From positions 1 to 64,000 of the forward strand of contig JANWWN010000011.1 in NCBI GenBank assembly GCA_025055435.1: 64,000 nucleotides of DNA. Reading direction: 5' to 3'. Made by a program: the position numbers and the translations under genes. Each line of letters starts with the position of its first letter. Within the stretch, counting starts at the first letter, position 1. The notes under the pieces are model-generated. The model saw nothing but the letters and a program-made list of their open reading frames with translations. It ran no database searches and had not been told where the DNA came from. The DNA comes from Cyclobacteriaceae bacterium. Its GTDB lineage: Bacteria > Bacteroidota > Bacteroidia > Cytophagales > Cyclobacteriaceae. Below, piece after piece: positions 35,021 to 43,760 of the stretch.

Positions 35021-35676
35021 AATACATATTGTCTATCAGTTGTTTTGTTTTGTCCGGGTTGGGTCTATATGCCCAGCCGCAGATAAAAATTGCCAAGCTG
35101 AAGTATGGTGGTGGAGGCGACTGGTATGCGGCAAAGACCGCGTTGCCTAACCTCATCGCGTTTTGCAACCGCGAACTGGGAACAAACATTGCACCGGAAG
35201 AAGATATTGTTGAGGCAGGAAGCAAAGACATCTTCCTATACCCTTACGTGTTTATGACCGGCCACGGCAACGTAGTATTTACTCCATCAGAAGCACAGAA
35301 TCTACGCAATTATCTCATCTCAGGCGGCTTCCTGCATATTGACGATAATTACGGCATGGACAAATATATCCGCCCGGAACTGAAAAAAATTTTCCCGGAG
35401 CTGGAACTGATTGAACTCCCGTTTGACCATCCCATCTACCATCAGAAATTCAAATTTCCCAATGGCCTACCGAAAATTCACGAACACGATGGAAAACCAC
35501 CACAGGGTTTTGGCCTGATTTACGAAGGCCGACTGGTTCTTTTTTATTCCTATGAAACCGATCTGGGCAACGGCTGGGAGGACCAGCGCATTCACAACGA
35601 CCCGGAAGCCAAACGGCAGGAGGCGCTTCGCATGGGCGCCAATATCATCAGTTATTGTTTTACACTTGCTTTTTAA
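35017..35676 (+). CDS. DUF4159 family secreted protein
   Basis: 219 residues with signal peptide (MKYILSISCFVLSGLGLYAQ) and the DUF4159 pattern: KIAKLKYGGGGDWY, LYPYVFMTGHGNV, LISGGFLHIDDNYG and LPFDHPIYHQKF. The fold resembles glutamine-amidotransferase-like domains found in large membrane-associated gene clusters with MoxR ATPases, but no such genes are next to it here. Role unknown, periplasmic. Translationally coupled to the preceding barrel protein. Confidence 0.85.
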   Translation: MKYILSISCFVLSGLGLYAQPQIKIAKLKYGGGGDWYAAKTALPNLIAFCNRELGTNIAPEEDIVEAGSKDIFLYPYVFMTGHGNVVFTPSEAQNLRNYLISGGFLHIDDNYGMDKYIRPELKKIFPELELIELPFDHPIYHQKFKFPNGLPKIHEHDGKPPQGFGLIYEGRLVLFYSYETDLGNGWEDQRIHNDPEAKRQEALRMGANIISYCFTLAF

Positions 35677-35744
35677 AGATAGTCCCTCCGCCTTTCTTAT
35701 TCTTAGTTTTGCGGAAAAAATTTCATAAAAAATTTGGAATTATC

Positions 35745-35760
35745 AACTAAATATTTAGTT
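35745..35760. promoter_or_regulatory. Probable BlaI-type operator
   Basis: A perfect 16-base palindrome AACTAAATATTTAGTT lies 21 bases before the blaI start. A related imperfect copy (tctaaatttatagt) follows at about 35766-35779. BlaI/MecI dimers bind such AT-rich dyads in front of their own genes, so autoregulation of the blaI-blaR1 pair is likely. Confidence 0.65.
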
Positions 35761-35781
35761 TTACATCTAAATTTATAGTAA

Positions 35782-36156
35782 ATGAGAAAAATCAGGGAAC
35801 TGACCAAAGCAGAGGATCAGGTGATGCAGGTATTGTGGAAGCTGGAGCGCGCTTTTGTGAAAGACATCATTGAACATCTCCCTCCTCCCAAACCGGCCTA
35901 CACTACGGTTAGCACCATCATCCGCATATTGGAGCAAAAGGGGTTTGTCGGGCATAAAGCCTATGGGAAAACGCATGAATACTTTCCGCTTATATCGCGT
36001 GAAAATTACACCCGTTTCTACCTCAATGAAGTCGTAAACGACTACTTCGAGGGTTCCATACGCAACCTGGTGTCTTTCTTCGTGAAAGAGAAAAAACTTT
36101 CAGAAAAGGAATTGAATGATCTGTTGAAAGAACTCAAAACCGGTAAAAATTTATGA
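35782..36156 (+). CDS. BlaI/MecI/CopY family repressor
   Basis: 124 residues: an N-terminal winged helix (ELTKAEDQVMQVLWKLERAFVKDI and TTVSTIIRILEQKGFVGHK) and a C-terminal helical dimerisation part. In the known systems the sensor protease BlaR1/MecR1 triggers cleavage of this repressor. The downstream gene, a BlaR1-like M56 protein, overlaps by four bases (ATGA). In Bacteroidota such pairs usually control functions other than beta-lactamase, and no lactamase gene is seen here. Confidence 0.92.
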   Translation: MRKIRELTKAEDQVMQVLWKLERAFVKDIIEHLPPPKPAYTTVSTIIRILEQKGFVGHKAYGKTHEYFPLISRENYTRFYLNEVVNDYFEGSIRNLVSFFVKEKKLSEKELNDLLKELKTGKNL

Positions 36157-38255
36157 ACACGCATCTGCTGAACTACCTGTTGGAAGCGAATCTCGGAATC
36201 GTATTGTTTTTTGCTTTTTACCAGCTGCTGCTGAAAAACGAGACACAGTTCAGTTACCGGAGGTTATATCTGCTGGCCGGCATGGTGCTTTCGTTGCTTT
36301 TTCCCCTCATCAAACTCACTGATCTGAAAACCGTGCCCAGTTTAAGTGAGGCATTGCCGGTAATCCGGATTGATGAACCGGAGGTAACGATAACGACAAC
36401 CCAATCTTCCGCCTGGAGTACTACTGACCTGATCATTTCTGCGTATCTTATTGTATGTGCACTGCTGGCCCTTCGACTTATCTACCAGCTTGTCACCGTT
36501 TTTCGGTTGATGCGTGTTTATTCTGACCAACGGGTAATTGAAATACCTTCTTCTTCATTCCTCGCATTTTCATTTTTCAACCGCATCTTCATCAGCTCAT
36601 CTTCCGGCCTGTCTGAAAAAGACAAAGAAAAAATTGTTCGTCATGAAGAGGTTCACCGTAAAAAACTTCATTCGCTCGACATACTCCTGATTGAAATTGT
36701 GCGGGTATTCTTTTGGTTTAACCCGGTGTTGCCGGCTTACAAAAAAGAAATCATGATGGTACACGAATTTGAAGCCGATGAAGCTGCGGCCGGTGATAAG
36801 GACACTTACTGCGAACTGCTGGCACGCGCTGCCTTACAGTCGGCCGGGTACCATCTCGGTAATCACTTCAACAACTCACTCACTTTAAAACGAATAGCCA
36901 TGATACGGACCATGAAACAAAACATCCGCAAGTGGAAAGTTTTCAGCACTTTTCTGTTTGCCACTGCACTATTTACCATCATCTCCTGCCGCGACCAGGT
37001 GATGGAAGAAATTCAGGAGGCATCAAAAACCACGACCATTGCAGGCGATTTTCCCGATCATCTTAAGCCGCATGTCGAGCGCATACTGGCCGAAAATCCC
37101 GGCGTTAAAGTTATATACATTGAAGCCGAATCGTTAACTGCTGAGAAAGTAAAAGAAATTGAAGCAAACGATATTCTTTTCATGAACGTGGTGAAAGATG
37201 GCAATATTGGTGATGCCCACCGGGTGGAGATGATTGTTCGGGCTGATGGTACACTTTCAAAAGTTGCCGGAACAACCGTTATGGAAGGCGATATCTATCT
37301 GGTAGTCGAAGAACCAGCCTCGCCACAAGGCGGCATGACAGCCTTTTATGAAGCCATAAAGCAGGAAATGAAATACCCGGCTGCTGCAGTACAAATGAAT
37401 ATTCAGGGGAGAGTTTTCATTGAGTTTGTTGTGGAAAAGGATGGCACTTTAAGTAACCACCGGGTGGTTAAAGGAATCGGGGCCGGATGCGATGAAGAAG
37501 CACTGCGTGCCTTGCAATCCATCAACATACGCTGGAACCCGGGACGAAATAAAGGTGTGCCGATGCGTACCAGGTTTGTCGTGCCCATTACTTTCAAGTT
37601 GGATAATACGCCGGGCAACAATATCAACCGACCGGATACGCCCGTACCGGCAGCCTCACAAAGTGGAGAAATTTTCATGGTTGTTGAACAACCCGCAACT
37701 CCGGAAGGCGGCATGAAGGCATTCTATCAGAAGTTGGCTGAATCAATCAAGGTTACGCGCCAGGCGACACAGAATCGCGTTGAAGGAAAAATTCTCATTG
37801 AGTTTGTAGTAGAACCCGATGGCACCACCAGCAATCACAGGATAATGCGTGGAATTGATGCGGAATTGGACAGATTAGCACTCGAAGCGGTGAAGTCGGT
37901 CAATGTGAAATGGAATCCCGGAACACAACGCGGAACACCGGTACGGTCCAGATTAATTATTCCCATCACTATCACTAACGGAAACACCGTTGTCGGAATG
38001 GAACCGCCAATTTCGGAAGGTGAAAATATGAAAGTTGACTTCAAAACCAGGCGTTCTGCCGACCGTACCATTGTCGAAGGCTTTGTTTTTGGTAGAGACG
38101 GATCACCTCTGCCAAACGTAAACGTAATTGTTGAAGGAACAACACAGGGCACCGTGACCAAACCAAATGGAAGTTTCAGGATTGAGTTTCAGGGTAATAA
38201 AACCCTTCATCTATCCCATACCGGCTATAAAAGTTTCCGCATTATTCCTCATTAA
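36153..38255 (+). CDS. BlaR1-like M56 metalloprotease sensor with tandem TonB domains and a carboxypeptidase-regulatory-like tail
   Basis: 700 residues. The N-terminal M56 part has membrane helices, the zinc motif HEEVH at 164-168 and the downstream HEFEADEAA, so the protease site is intact. A last membrane helix (about 265-282) leads to the exported part. This holds two TonB C-terminal-like domains, about 393-485 and 519-610, each introduced by a near-identical strand (YLVVEEPASPQGGM, FMVVEQPATPEGGM), and a carboxypeptidase D regulatory-like domain at about 639-700. BlaR1 normally ends in a penicillin-binding sensor, which is missing here, so the signal sensed is probably different. It likely inactivates the BlaI-like repressor encoded just upstream. 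Confidence 0.88.
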   Translation: MNTHLLNYLLEANLGIVLFFAFYQLLLKNETQFSYRRLYLLAGMVLSLLFPLIKLTDLKTVPSLSEALPVIRIDEPEVTITTTQSSAWSTTDLIISAYLIVCALLALRLIYQLVTVFRLMRVYSDQRVIEIPSSSFLAFSFFNRIFISSSSGLSEKDKEKIVRHEEVHRKKLHSLDILLIEIVRVFFWFNPVLPAYKKEIMMVHEFEADEAAAGDKDTYCELLARAALQSAGYHLGNHFNNSLTLKRIAMIRTMKQNIRKWKVFSTFLFATALFTIISCRDQVMEEIQEASKTTTIAGDFPDHLKPHVERILAENPGVKVIYIEAESLTAEKVKEIEANDILFMNVVKDGNIGDAHRVEMIVRADGTLSKVAGTTVMEGDIYLVVEEPASPQGGMTAFYEAIKQEMKYPAAAVQMNIQGRVFIEFVVEKDGTLSNHRVVKGIGAGCDEEALRALQSINIRWNPGRNKGVPMRTRFVVPITFKLDNTPGNNINRPDTPVPAASQSGEIFMVVEQPATPEGGMKAFYQKLAESIKVTRQATQNRVEGKILIEFVVEPDGTTSNHRIMRGIDAELDRLALEAVKSVNVKWNPGTQRGTPVRSRLIIPITITNGNTVVGMEPPISEGENMKVDFKTRRSADRTIVEGFVFGRDGSPLPNVNVIVEGTTQGTVTKPNGSFRIEFQGNKTLHLSHTGYKSFRIIPH

Positions 38256-38283
38256 AGTATTCAGATAGGTTAGACAGGTGTCA

Positions 38284-38322
38284 GGCCACCGGCCGCTGTT
38301 GCGGCCGGTGGCCTTGATTTAT
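38284..38322 (+). terminator. Terminator of the blaI-blaR1 operon
   Basis: A perfect 13-base GC-rich stem ggccaccggccgc/gcggccggtggcc with loop tgtt is followed by ttgattt. The T-run is short, but the stem is very stable and it sits 28 bases beyond the stop. Confidence 0.7.
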
Positions 38323-38368
38323 GTTTACCTCTCAGGTAACTGATGGATGATGAACTCATTAAGCACCG

Positions 38369-38396
38369 TTGACCTGTTACATTTTTTCTAACTTTG
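38369..38396 (+). promoter_or_regulatory. Promoter of the acyl-CoA dehydrogenase gene
   Basis: TTG at 38369-38371 and TAACTTTG at 38389-38396 are 17 bases apart and match the Bacteroidota -33 (TTG) and -7 (TAnnTTTG) elements. The start codon is 134 bases downstream, leaving a long 5' leader. Confidence 0.55.
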
Positions 38397-38530
38397 TTAA
38401 AAAGCCATTCCATGTGGCTAAAAAGAAAGTGGCAGCGAGCCGAAGGTGTAAGGATAAACTGCGCGGCAGATAAGTTGTTAAACATAATGGTCGCAAAGAA
38501 AGCTTCACTCATTGAATAATTTCTCCAATT

Positions 38531-40819
38531 ATGGTTCAATCAAACTGGCTGAAAGAAAATCCCAATCTTTTCGTATTCCTTCCTTTGTTTTACGTGGTTT
38601 GGTCGGATAACGTGTTATCGGATGATGAATTAAATGTGCTTCAACACCGCATCAGCCGGCAAAAATGGCTGTCTGAAAGTGAAAAAGATTTTTTATTCCG
38701 ACAGATTAATCCGCAGAATCCGCCAACCCCTAACGAGCTGAAGCAATGGCTTGAAACCGTTCATAAAGTTCCCCTCTCTCCTGCCGACTCGCTGGCGGAA
38801 ATAGGAAGAAAAACCGTGGCGTTTTATGCCGGTAAAAATCCCGATGCAGATGTTATCAGGGCGCTGGAAGGCATCGAAGATGAACTGGGCTTTATCGGTC
38901 GTGAAGCTACCTATGCCTTTCATCCGGAGTTCCGGCATTCCATCACACAGCAGTTGCGCACGCGTGAAACTTTTGACGTGCAGCGAATGACGCAATTACT
39001 CGAAGGAGCGGATGCCCCGCTTATTCATCGCGTTAAGCAAATTATTTCTTCACCCGAATTTGCGTATATCGAAACGGATAACCTGAATGAATACCGTGAG
39101 CAGATACTGAGCTGGGCTAAAATCCTTGCACGCGAAGGGCTTGGCGCCATAGCCTATCCGAAAGAATACGGTGGCCAGAACGACATGGCTGCCTATTTCA
39201 CCGTAATGGAAACCCTCAGCTACCACGATTTGAGTCTGGTGGTAAAATTCGGTGTGCAGTTCGGGCTGTGGGGTATGAGCGTATATTTTCTTGGCACGGA
39301 AAAACATCATAAAAAATATCTGAAGGACATCGGAACCCTTACCCTTCCGGGGTGCTTCGCCATGACCGAAACCGGACACGGGTCGAATGTGCGCGGCATC
39401 GAAACCACGGCAACTTACAACCATGCCGACCGCACGTTCATCATCCACACCCCCAACCCTTTGGCACAAAAGGAATACATCGGCAACGCGGCCCTTCATG
39501 GACGCATGGCCACTGTATTTGCCAAACTGATTATCAATGGAACCGATTACGGTGTTAATGCTTTCATCGTTCCCTTGCGCGATGAAAACGGAAATGTGCT
39601 CCCGGGCATAACAATAAAAGACTGTGGACGCAAGCTGGGTCTGAATGGTGTGGACAACGGCATCATCCGTTTCGAACATGTACTGATACCCAAAGACAAC
39701 ATGCTTGACCGCTTTGCTAAAGTAAACGATAAAGGTGAATTTGAAAGTCCGATTACCAGCGATAACCGCAGGTTTTTTACCATGCTGGGTACACTGGTAG
39801 GTGGCCGCATTGGCATACCCCGTTCGGGTAATGCAGCAAGTAAATCGGCTTTAACCATTGCCATCCGGTATGGTGATAAGCGTACGCAGTTCGGACCGGA
39901 AGGCGCTCCTGAAGTCCCCATACTGAATTACCGGACACATCAGCGAAGGCTCATACCCTTGCTGGCTAATGCTTATGCACTTCACTTTGCATTGCAATAT
40001 CTCACAAAGCGGTTCATCAACCGGACGGAAAAAGAAATGCAGGAGATTGAGGCACTGGCTGCCGGACTTAAAGCATGGGGCACCTGGAATACCACGGCAA
40101 CCATTCAGGAATGCCGCGAAGCCTGCGGCGGCAAAGGCTACCTGTTTGAAAATCGCCTTGGCACATTGAAAAACGACACCGACATCTACACAACCTTTGA
40201 AGGCGACAACACCGTACTTATGCAACTGGTGGCCAAAAGCCGGCTTACGGAGTTTAAACAGGAGTTCAGCAGCATGAATGCTTTCGGATTGCTGAACTAC
40301 CTGGCAGGCCAGGCAGCAACGGCCATCACCGAAATGAACCCGCTCATCGTTCGCAATACGGATGAAACGCATCTACTTGACCCGGAATTTCACCTGAATG
40401 CATTTCGCTACCGCGAACGCGACATCCTGATATCCGCTGCCCGCCGGCTGAAGCGTCATATAGATTCGGGTATGGATTCATTCGATGCGTTTAACGTTTG
40501 TCAGCATCATTTGGTACAGGCAGGTTTTGCCTACATTGAGCGCATCATACTGGAACAATTCCTTGAAGCCGTCGAGCAGGCGGAAGACGATGGATGTAAA
40601 ACGGTATTAAAACAATTGTATCGCATCTTTGCGCTGAATCTGCTCGATAAACACAAAGGCTGGTACCTGGAGCAAGGCTATATGGAAGGTGTCAAAACAA
40701 AAGCCATCCGCAAACTGCTCAATCAACTGTGCTGGGAGGTTCGTCAGGATGCCGTACCGCTGGTTAATGCCTTTGCCATTCCTGATGCGTGCCTGGCTGC
40801 TCCGATTGCTTTGAGTTGA
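38531..40819 (+). CDS. Acyl-CoA dehydrogenase/oxidase family flavoprotein
   Basis: 762 residues. After an N-terminal extension of about 170 residues comes an acyl-CoA oxidase-like core: GLGAIAYPKEYGGQ, the flavin and substrate signature CFAMTETGHGSNVRGIETTA, LGLNGVDNG, and the C-terminal flavin segment EACGGKGYLFENR with TFEGDNTVLMQL. The extended length and the second helical domain resemble peroxisomal acyl-CoA oxidases, which use oxygen, rather than the shorter dehydrogenases. Which acceptor this bacterial enzyme uses cannot be read. It acts in fatty-acid beta-oxidation. Single gene with its own promoter. Confidence 0.9.
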   Translation: MVQSNWLKENPNLFVFLPLFYVVWSDNVLSDDELNVLQHRISRQKWLSESEKDFLFRQINPQNPPTPNELKQWLETVHKVPLSPADSLAEIGRKTVAFYAGKNPDADVIRALEGIEDELGFIGREATYAFHPEFRHSITQQLRTRETFDVQRMTQLLEGADAPLIHRVKQIISSPEFAYIETDNLNEYREQILSWAKILAREGLGAIAYPKEYGGQNDMAAYFTVMETLSYHDLSLVVKFGVQFGLWGMSVYFLGTEKHHKKYLKDIGTLTLPGCFAMTETGHGSNVRGIETTATYNHADRTFIIHTPNPLAQKEYIGNAALHGRMATVFAKLIINGTDYGVNAFIVPLRDENGNVLPGITIKDCGRKLGLNGVDNGIIRFEHVLIPKDNMLDRFAKVNDKGEFESPITSDNRRFFTMLGTLVGGRIGIPRSGNAASKSALTIAIRYGDKRTQFGPEGAPEVPILNYRTHQRRLIPLLANAYALHFALQYLTKRFINRTEKEMQEIEALAAGLKAWGTWNTTATIQECREACGGKGYLFENRLGTLKNDTDIYTTFEGDNTVLMQLVAKSRLTEFKQEFSSMNAFGLLNYLAGQAATAITEMNPLIVRNTDETHLLDPEFHLNAFRYRERDILISAARRLKRHIDSGMDSFDAFNVCQHHLVQAGFAYIERIILEQFLEAVEQAEDDGCKTVLKQLYRIFALNLLDKHKGWYLEQGYMEGVKTKAIRKLLNQLCWEVRQDAVPLVNAFAIPDACLAAPIALS

Positions 40820-40836
40820 AGATTAATAAGCAAAAA

Positions 40837-40892
40837 GCTGCAGGCTTCAGGCTACAAAGTAAAAGCCACGAGCCATGAGCTGCGAGCTTCGA
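40837..40892. repeat. Seven-base degenerate repeat array (site 1)
   Basis: In the convergent gap after the acyl-CoA dehydrogenase, units stay in strict seven-base phase: GCTGCAG, GCTTCAG, GCTACAA, AGTAAAA, GCCACGA, GCCATGA, GCTGCGA, GCTTCGA. The same heptamer family occurs at 45135-45331 and 54444-54492. Confidence 0.75.
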
Positions 40893-40975
40893 GATGTACA
40901 ACCAAATGTAACTCAGAAATATTATCCCCTTTATCCAAAAAATTAGTCTTGAAATGGAATGCTTGTTGAAAAGCA

Positions 40976-41971
40976 TTAAAAAGCTTTTTCACCTTTGCGC
41001 ACTGCCTGTTCAACGGCTTCGTCAGTGATATTGTCAAACCGAAACTCATGTACCTCGTTGCTTTCCACCCATTCCTGAATAGCCGGCAGGCGTTTCTTTT
41101 TTATATTTTTTAAAACCGGAACACCCAGTGTACGCAGGGCTTCGGCATTGTAATGCTGTTCGTACTGCGACTTCATGGGGACAACCATCAGCTTTTTTCC
41201 GAGGTAGAGCGCTTCGGCCGGGGTTTCAAAGCCTGCACCGCACAATATGCCTTTGGCGCTTACCATGCTGGCTACGAACTCCTCGTTATTAACCGGGTAA
41301 ACCGATACCCGACCGATGTGGTACGGTTTGCGGGCGTGTTTGGAGAACACATGCCATTTGATTAAAGGTATCTTGAGTAACAGGAGAACCAGTTTACGGT
41401 CATCATAAGCAGGAAGATAAACAGTGTAGTGGTCGGCTGGTTTAACCAAAGCCTCACGTATTCTTTTGCGAATTACGGGCGTAAAAATGTTTTTATCGAA
41501 CCGTGCAAAATGGAATCCTACGGCATCATCGCCCGGGGCATAATGATGGAGTATCCACTCGCCAACCGGATCGTAATGTTTAGGTTTGGGAACTTTTTTA
41601 CTCAACAACGCAGCCTGATGGCTCAGCGATATACAGGGTATTTTCTTTTTCCTGGCAGCCCATGCTGATATCGGTTCAAAATCATTGATCACCAAATCAT
41701 ATGCTTCAACCGGAAAGTTCCGAATCTCGCGCAGCACATCTTTGGATGAATTCTGCATAAAAGTTTTCATGATATCCACACCGCCCTTCTTTCCAAAATA
41801 GAAGCTTAAGCCTTTTGACCGGTATTTTACCGGGAAGGGCAACGCGATATCGGCCTGGACTCCGCTTACAAAAAGGTCAACCTGTCCGTGTTTGCGTAGC
41901 GCAGGTACAACGTCCTCGGCCCTGGCCAGGTGGCCATTGCCTGTTCCCTGAATGGCATAGAGAATCTTCAC
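40976..41971 (-). CDS. MJ1255/VC2487-type glycosyltransferase
   Basis: 331 residues, GT-B fold. The start MKILYAIQGTGNGHLARAED is the glycine-rich donor loop of the MJ1255/VC2487 family, and the C-terminal half has KGILCGAGFETPAEALYLGKK, the acceptor Glu and Gly-rich turn. It probably transfers a sugar in envelope lipid or lipopolysaccharide synthesis. Its start overlaps the stop of the LpxH-like gene by four bases, so the two work in one operon and perhaps on the same lipid. Confidence 0.82.
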   Translation of the reverse strand: MKILYAIQGTGNGHLARAEDVVPALRKHGQVDLFVSGVQADIALPFPVKYRSKGLSFYFGKKGGVDIMKTFMQNSSKDVLREIRNFPVEAYDLVINDFEPISAWAARKKKIPCISLSHQAALLSKKVPKPKHYDPVGEWILHHYAPGDDAVGFHFARFDKNIFTPVIRKRIREALVKPADHYTVYLPAYDDRKLVLLLLKIPLIKWHVFSKHARKPYHIGRVSVYPVNNEEFVASMVSAKGILCGAGFETPAEALYLGKKLMVVPMKSQYEQHYNAEALRTLGVPVLKNIKKKRLPAIQEWVESNEVHEFRFDNITDEAVEQAVRKGEKAF

Positions 41972-42822
41972 TTGCGCGGACTGAGAAATTCGTTTACAAG
42001 ATCACGGAAAATTTCTTCATTGTCCAGTTTTTCGCGTAACCGCTTGGGTAACTTAACGGTCTGGGCCACCGGATCATCGGCATAGCGATAGAGCGACCAT
42101 TTTTCGCCATCGTATTCCAATGCCGTAAGGTTTTCAACCCAGTCGCCCGAATTCAGGTAAGTTACCGAGCCTTTTTCGGTATGAATGGTTCGGATTTCGG
42201 GCTGGTGAATATGCCCGCAGATAACATAGTGATAACCGTTTTCAATGGCTATACCCGCGGCAGTTTGTTCGAAGTCGTTGATAAATTTAACCGCCGTCTT
42301 TACACTGTCTTTTACGCGCTTTGAAAGCGATATGCGCTCGCGACCTATTTTCTTTAAGCACCAGTTAACAAACGTGTTGATGAGAATGAGCATGTCATAA
42401 CCGATAGCGCCAAGGCGTGCGAGCCATTTGGAATACTTCATGGTAACATCGAACACATCGCCATGGAATATCCACGCTTTCTCTCCATTGAGCTTAAGAA
42501 CCAATTTGTTGTCAATCTGAAGTGAACCGATTCTGAATCCGGCAAACTTTCGCAGCATTTCATCGTGGTTACCGGTAAGGTAAATCACTTTGGTTCCTTT
42601 GGCCAGCAGGCCCGTAATGTGCTTAATAACCTGCATATGCGACTTAGGCCAATAACGCTTGCTGAACTGCCACATGTCGATAATGTCGCCATTGAGAATG
42701 AGTTTCTCCGGTTTAATAGATTTCAGGTAGCGCAACAATTCTTCGGCGTGACAGCCATAGGTACCCAGATGAACATCGGATAAGATGACGATTTGAGGCC
42801 TGCGCTTTTTTCTCGATCCCAT
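41968..42822 (-). CDS. LpxH-like UDP-2,3-diacylglucosamine pyrophosphatase (calcineurin-type)
   Basis: 284 residues with the metallophosphoesterase metal motifs in order: SDVHLG, NGDIIDMWQF, GNHDEML, HGDVFD and GHIHQPEI. The size and the WQF segment match the LpxH-like proteins of Bacteroidota, which cleave UDP-diacylglucosamine to lipid X in lipid A synthesis. Membrane-peripheral. It is coupled to the MJ1255-type glycosyltransferase. The upstream gap 42823-43105 (283 bases) holds no clear gene or hairpin that I can support. Confidence 0.85.
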   Translation of the reverse strand: MGSRKKRRPQIVILSDVHLGTYGCHAEELLRYLKSIKPEKLILNGDIIDMWQFSKRYWPKSHMQVIKHITGLLAKGTKVIYLTGNHDEMLRKFAGFRIGSLQIDNKLVLKLNGEKAWIFHGDVFDVTMKYSKWLARLGAIGYDMLILINTFVNWCLKKIGRERISLSKRVKDSVKTAVKFINDFEQTAAGIAIENGYHYVICGHIHQPEIRTIHTEKGSVTYLNSGDWVENLTALEYDGEKWSLYRYADDPVAQTVKLPKRLREKLDNEEIFRDLVNEFLSPRK

Positions 42823-43105
42823 ATTTAAAAGTAATCCTGAAGACCCTAAAGCCTTCAGGAAAACCTAAACCACTCTAAGAAGCTTTACAGTGCAAAAGTA
42901 ATACGGCAAGATTACGGGCTTTTATCGGCCATGTTACGGAATTGTTAGTTCGTTGATTAAGCCGCGCGTTTATGTTCAAAGCTTATGATTACCGGCCTGG
43001 TCAACCAGCTTTTATCAAATTCCAAAGCGGTTCTCAACCGTGTTACAGGATTTAAAATGGAAAAAGAAAAAGTTGTTCGTAAATCTTTCGAATCAAAGTG
43101 TTAAA

Positions 43106-43759
43106 TTATATGAACCGGAAACGAAGGTACTTTATGGTTTCACCCTTGGCCGCAAATTCCTCCTCATATCGGGTTTTGATGTCAAAACATTCAGGCCGGA
43201 GCCCGGAGTTATACAAGTCATGGGTAAAGGCGAAGTCGTCAATGTCGGTTCGTTTGGCTAATTCTTCCAGCGTGTAATCAAATAAAATGGTGTTATCGGT
43301 TTTTAACCGCACGTAACCACCCGGAGTAATAAGGTTACGGTAAAACTGCATGAACCTTGGACTGGTAAGCCTGCGTTTGATATCGCGTTTGCGCGGGCGC
43401 GGGTCCGGAAAGGTTAACCAGATTTCATTGATTTCCCCGGGTGCAAAAAAGTTTTCAAGGGTAAGAATATGCGTTCGCAAAAAAGCCGCATTGGTTAATC
43501 CCTGCTCCAAAGCCCAGGTGCTGCCTTTCCAGATGCGCTCGCCTTTGATATCCACACCAATGTAGTTACGCTGCGGAAAAAGACGGGCAAGATTTACGGT
43601 GTACTCACCCCTACCACAGGCCAGCTCTACGGTTATCGGATTGCTGTTGCCAAAAAACTCATGCCACTTCCCTTTGATGTTCTGGTACAAGGGTTTGGTC
43701 GGCTCAATCACGTTGGCCCGTTCTTCAATAATGCGAAAGCGTTCCTGCTTTTTTTTCAT
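43106..43759 (-). CDS. trmB: tRNA (guanine-N7)-methyltransferase
   Basis: 217 residues with the SAM motif TVELACGRGEYTVNLA, the VDIKGERIWKG segment and the TrmB signature LTFPDPRPRKRDIKRRLTS, followed by LKTDN. It methylates G46 of tRNA variable loops. It starts one base after the stop of folC on the same strand, so the two are an operon. Confidence 0.95.
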   Translation of the reverse strand: MKKKQERFRIIEERANVIEPTKPLYQNIKGKWHEFFGNSNPITVELACGRGEYTVNLARLFPQRNYIGVDIKGERIWKGSTWALEQGLTNAAFLRTHILTLENFFAPGEINEIWLTFPDPRPRKRDIKRRLTSPRFMQFYRNLITPGGYVRLKTDNTILFDYTLEELAKRTDIDDFAFTHDLYNSGLRPECFDIKTRYEEEFAAKGETIKYLRFRFI

Positions 43760-43760
43760 T

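Noticed and set aside
36153-38255. Beta-lactam resistance sensor
   Set aside because: The penicillin-binding sensor domain is missing and no beta-lactamase gene is nearby, so the name BlaR1 is kept for the protease only.
39050-39679. 209-residue minus-strand ORF
   Set aside because: Antisense of the acyl-CoA dehydrogenase, which has all flavin signatures on the plus strand.
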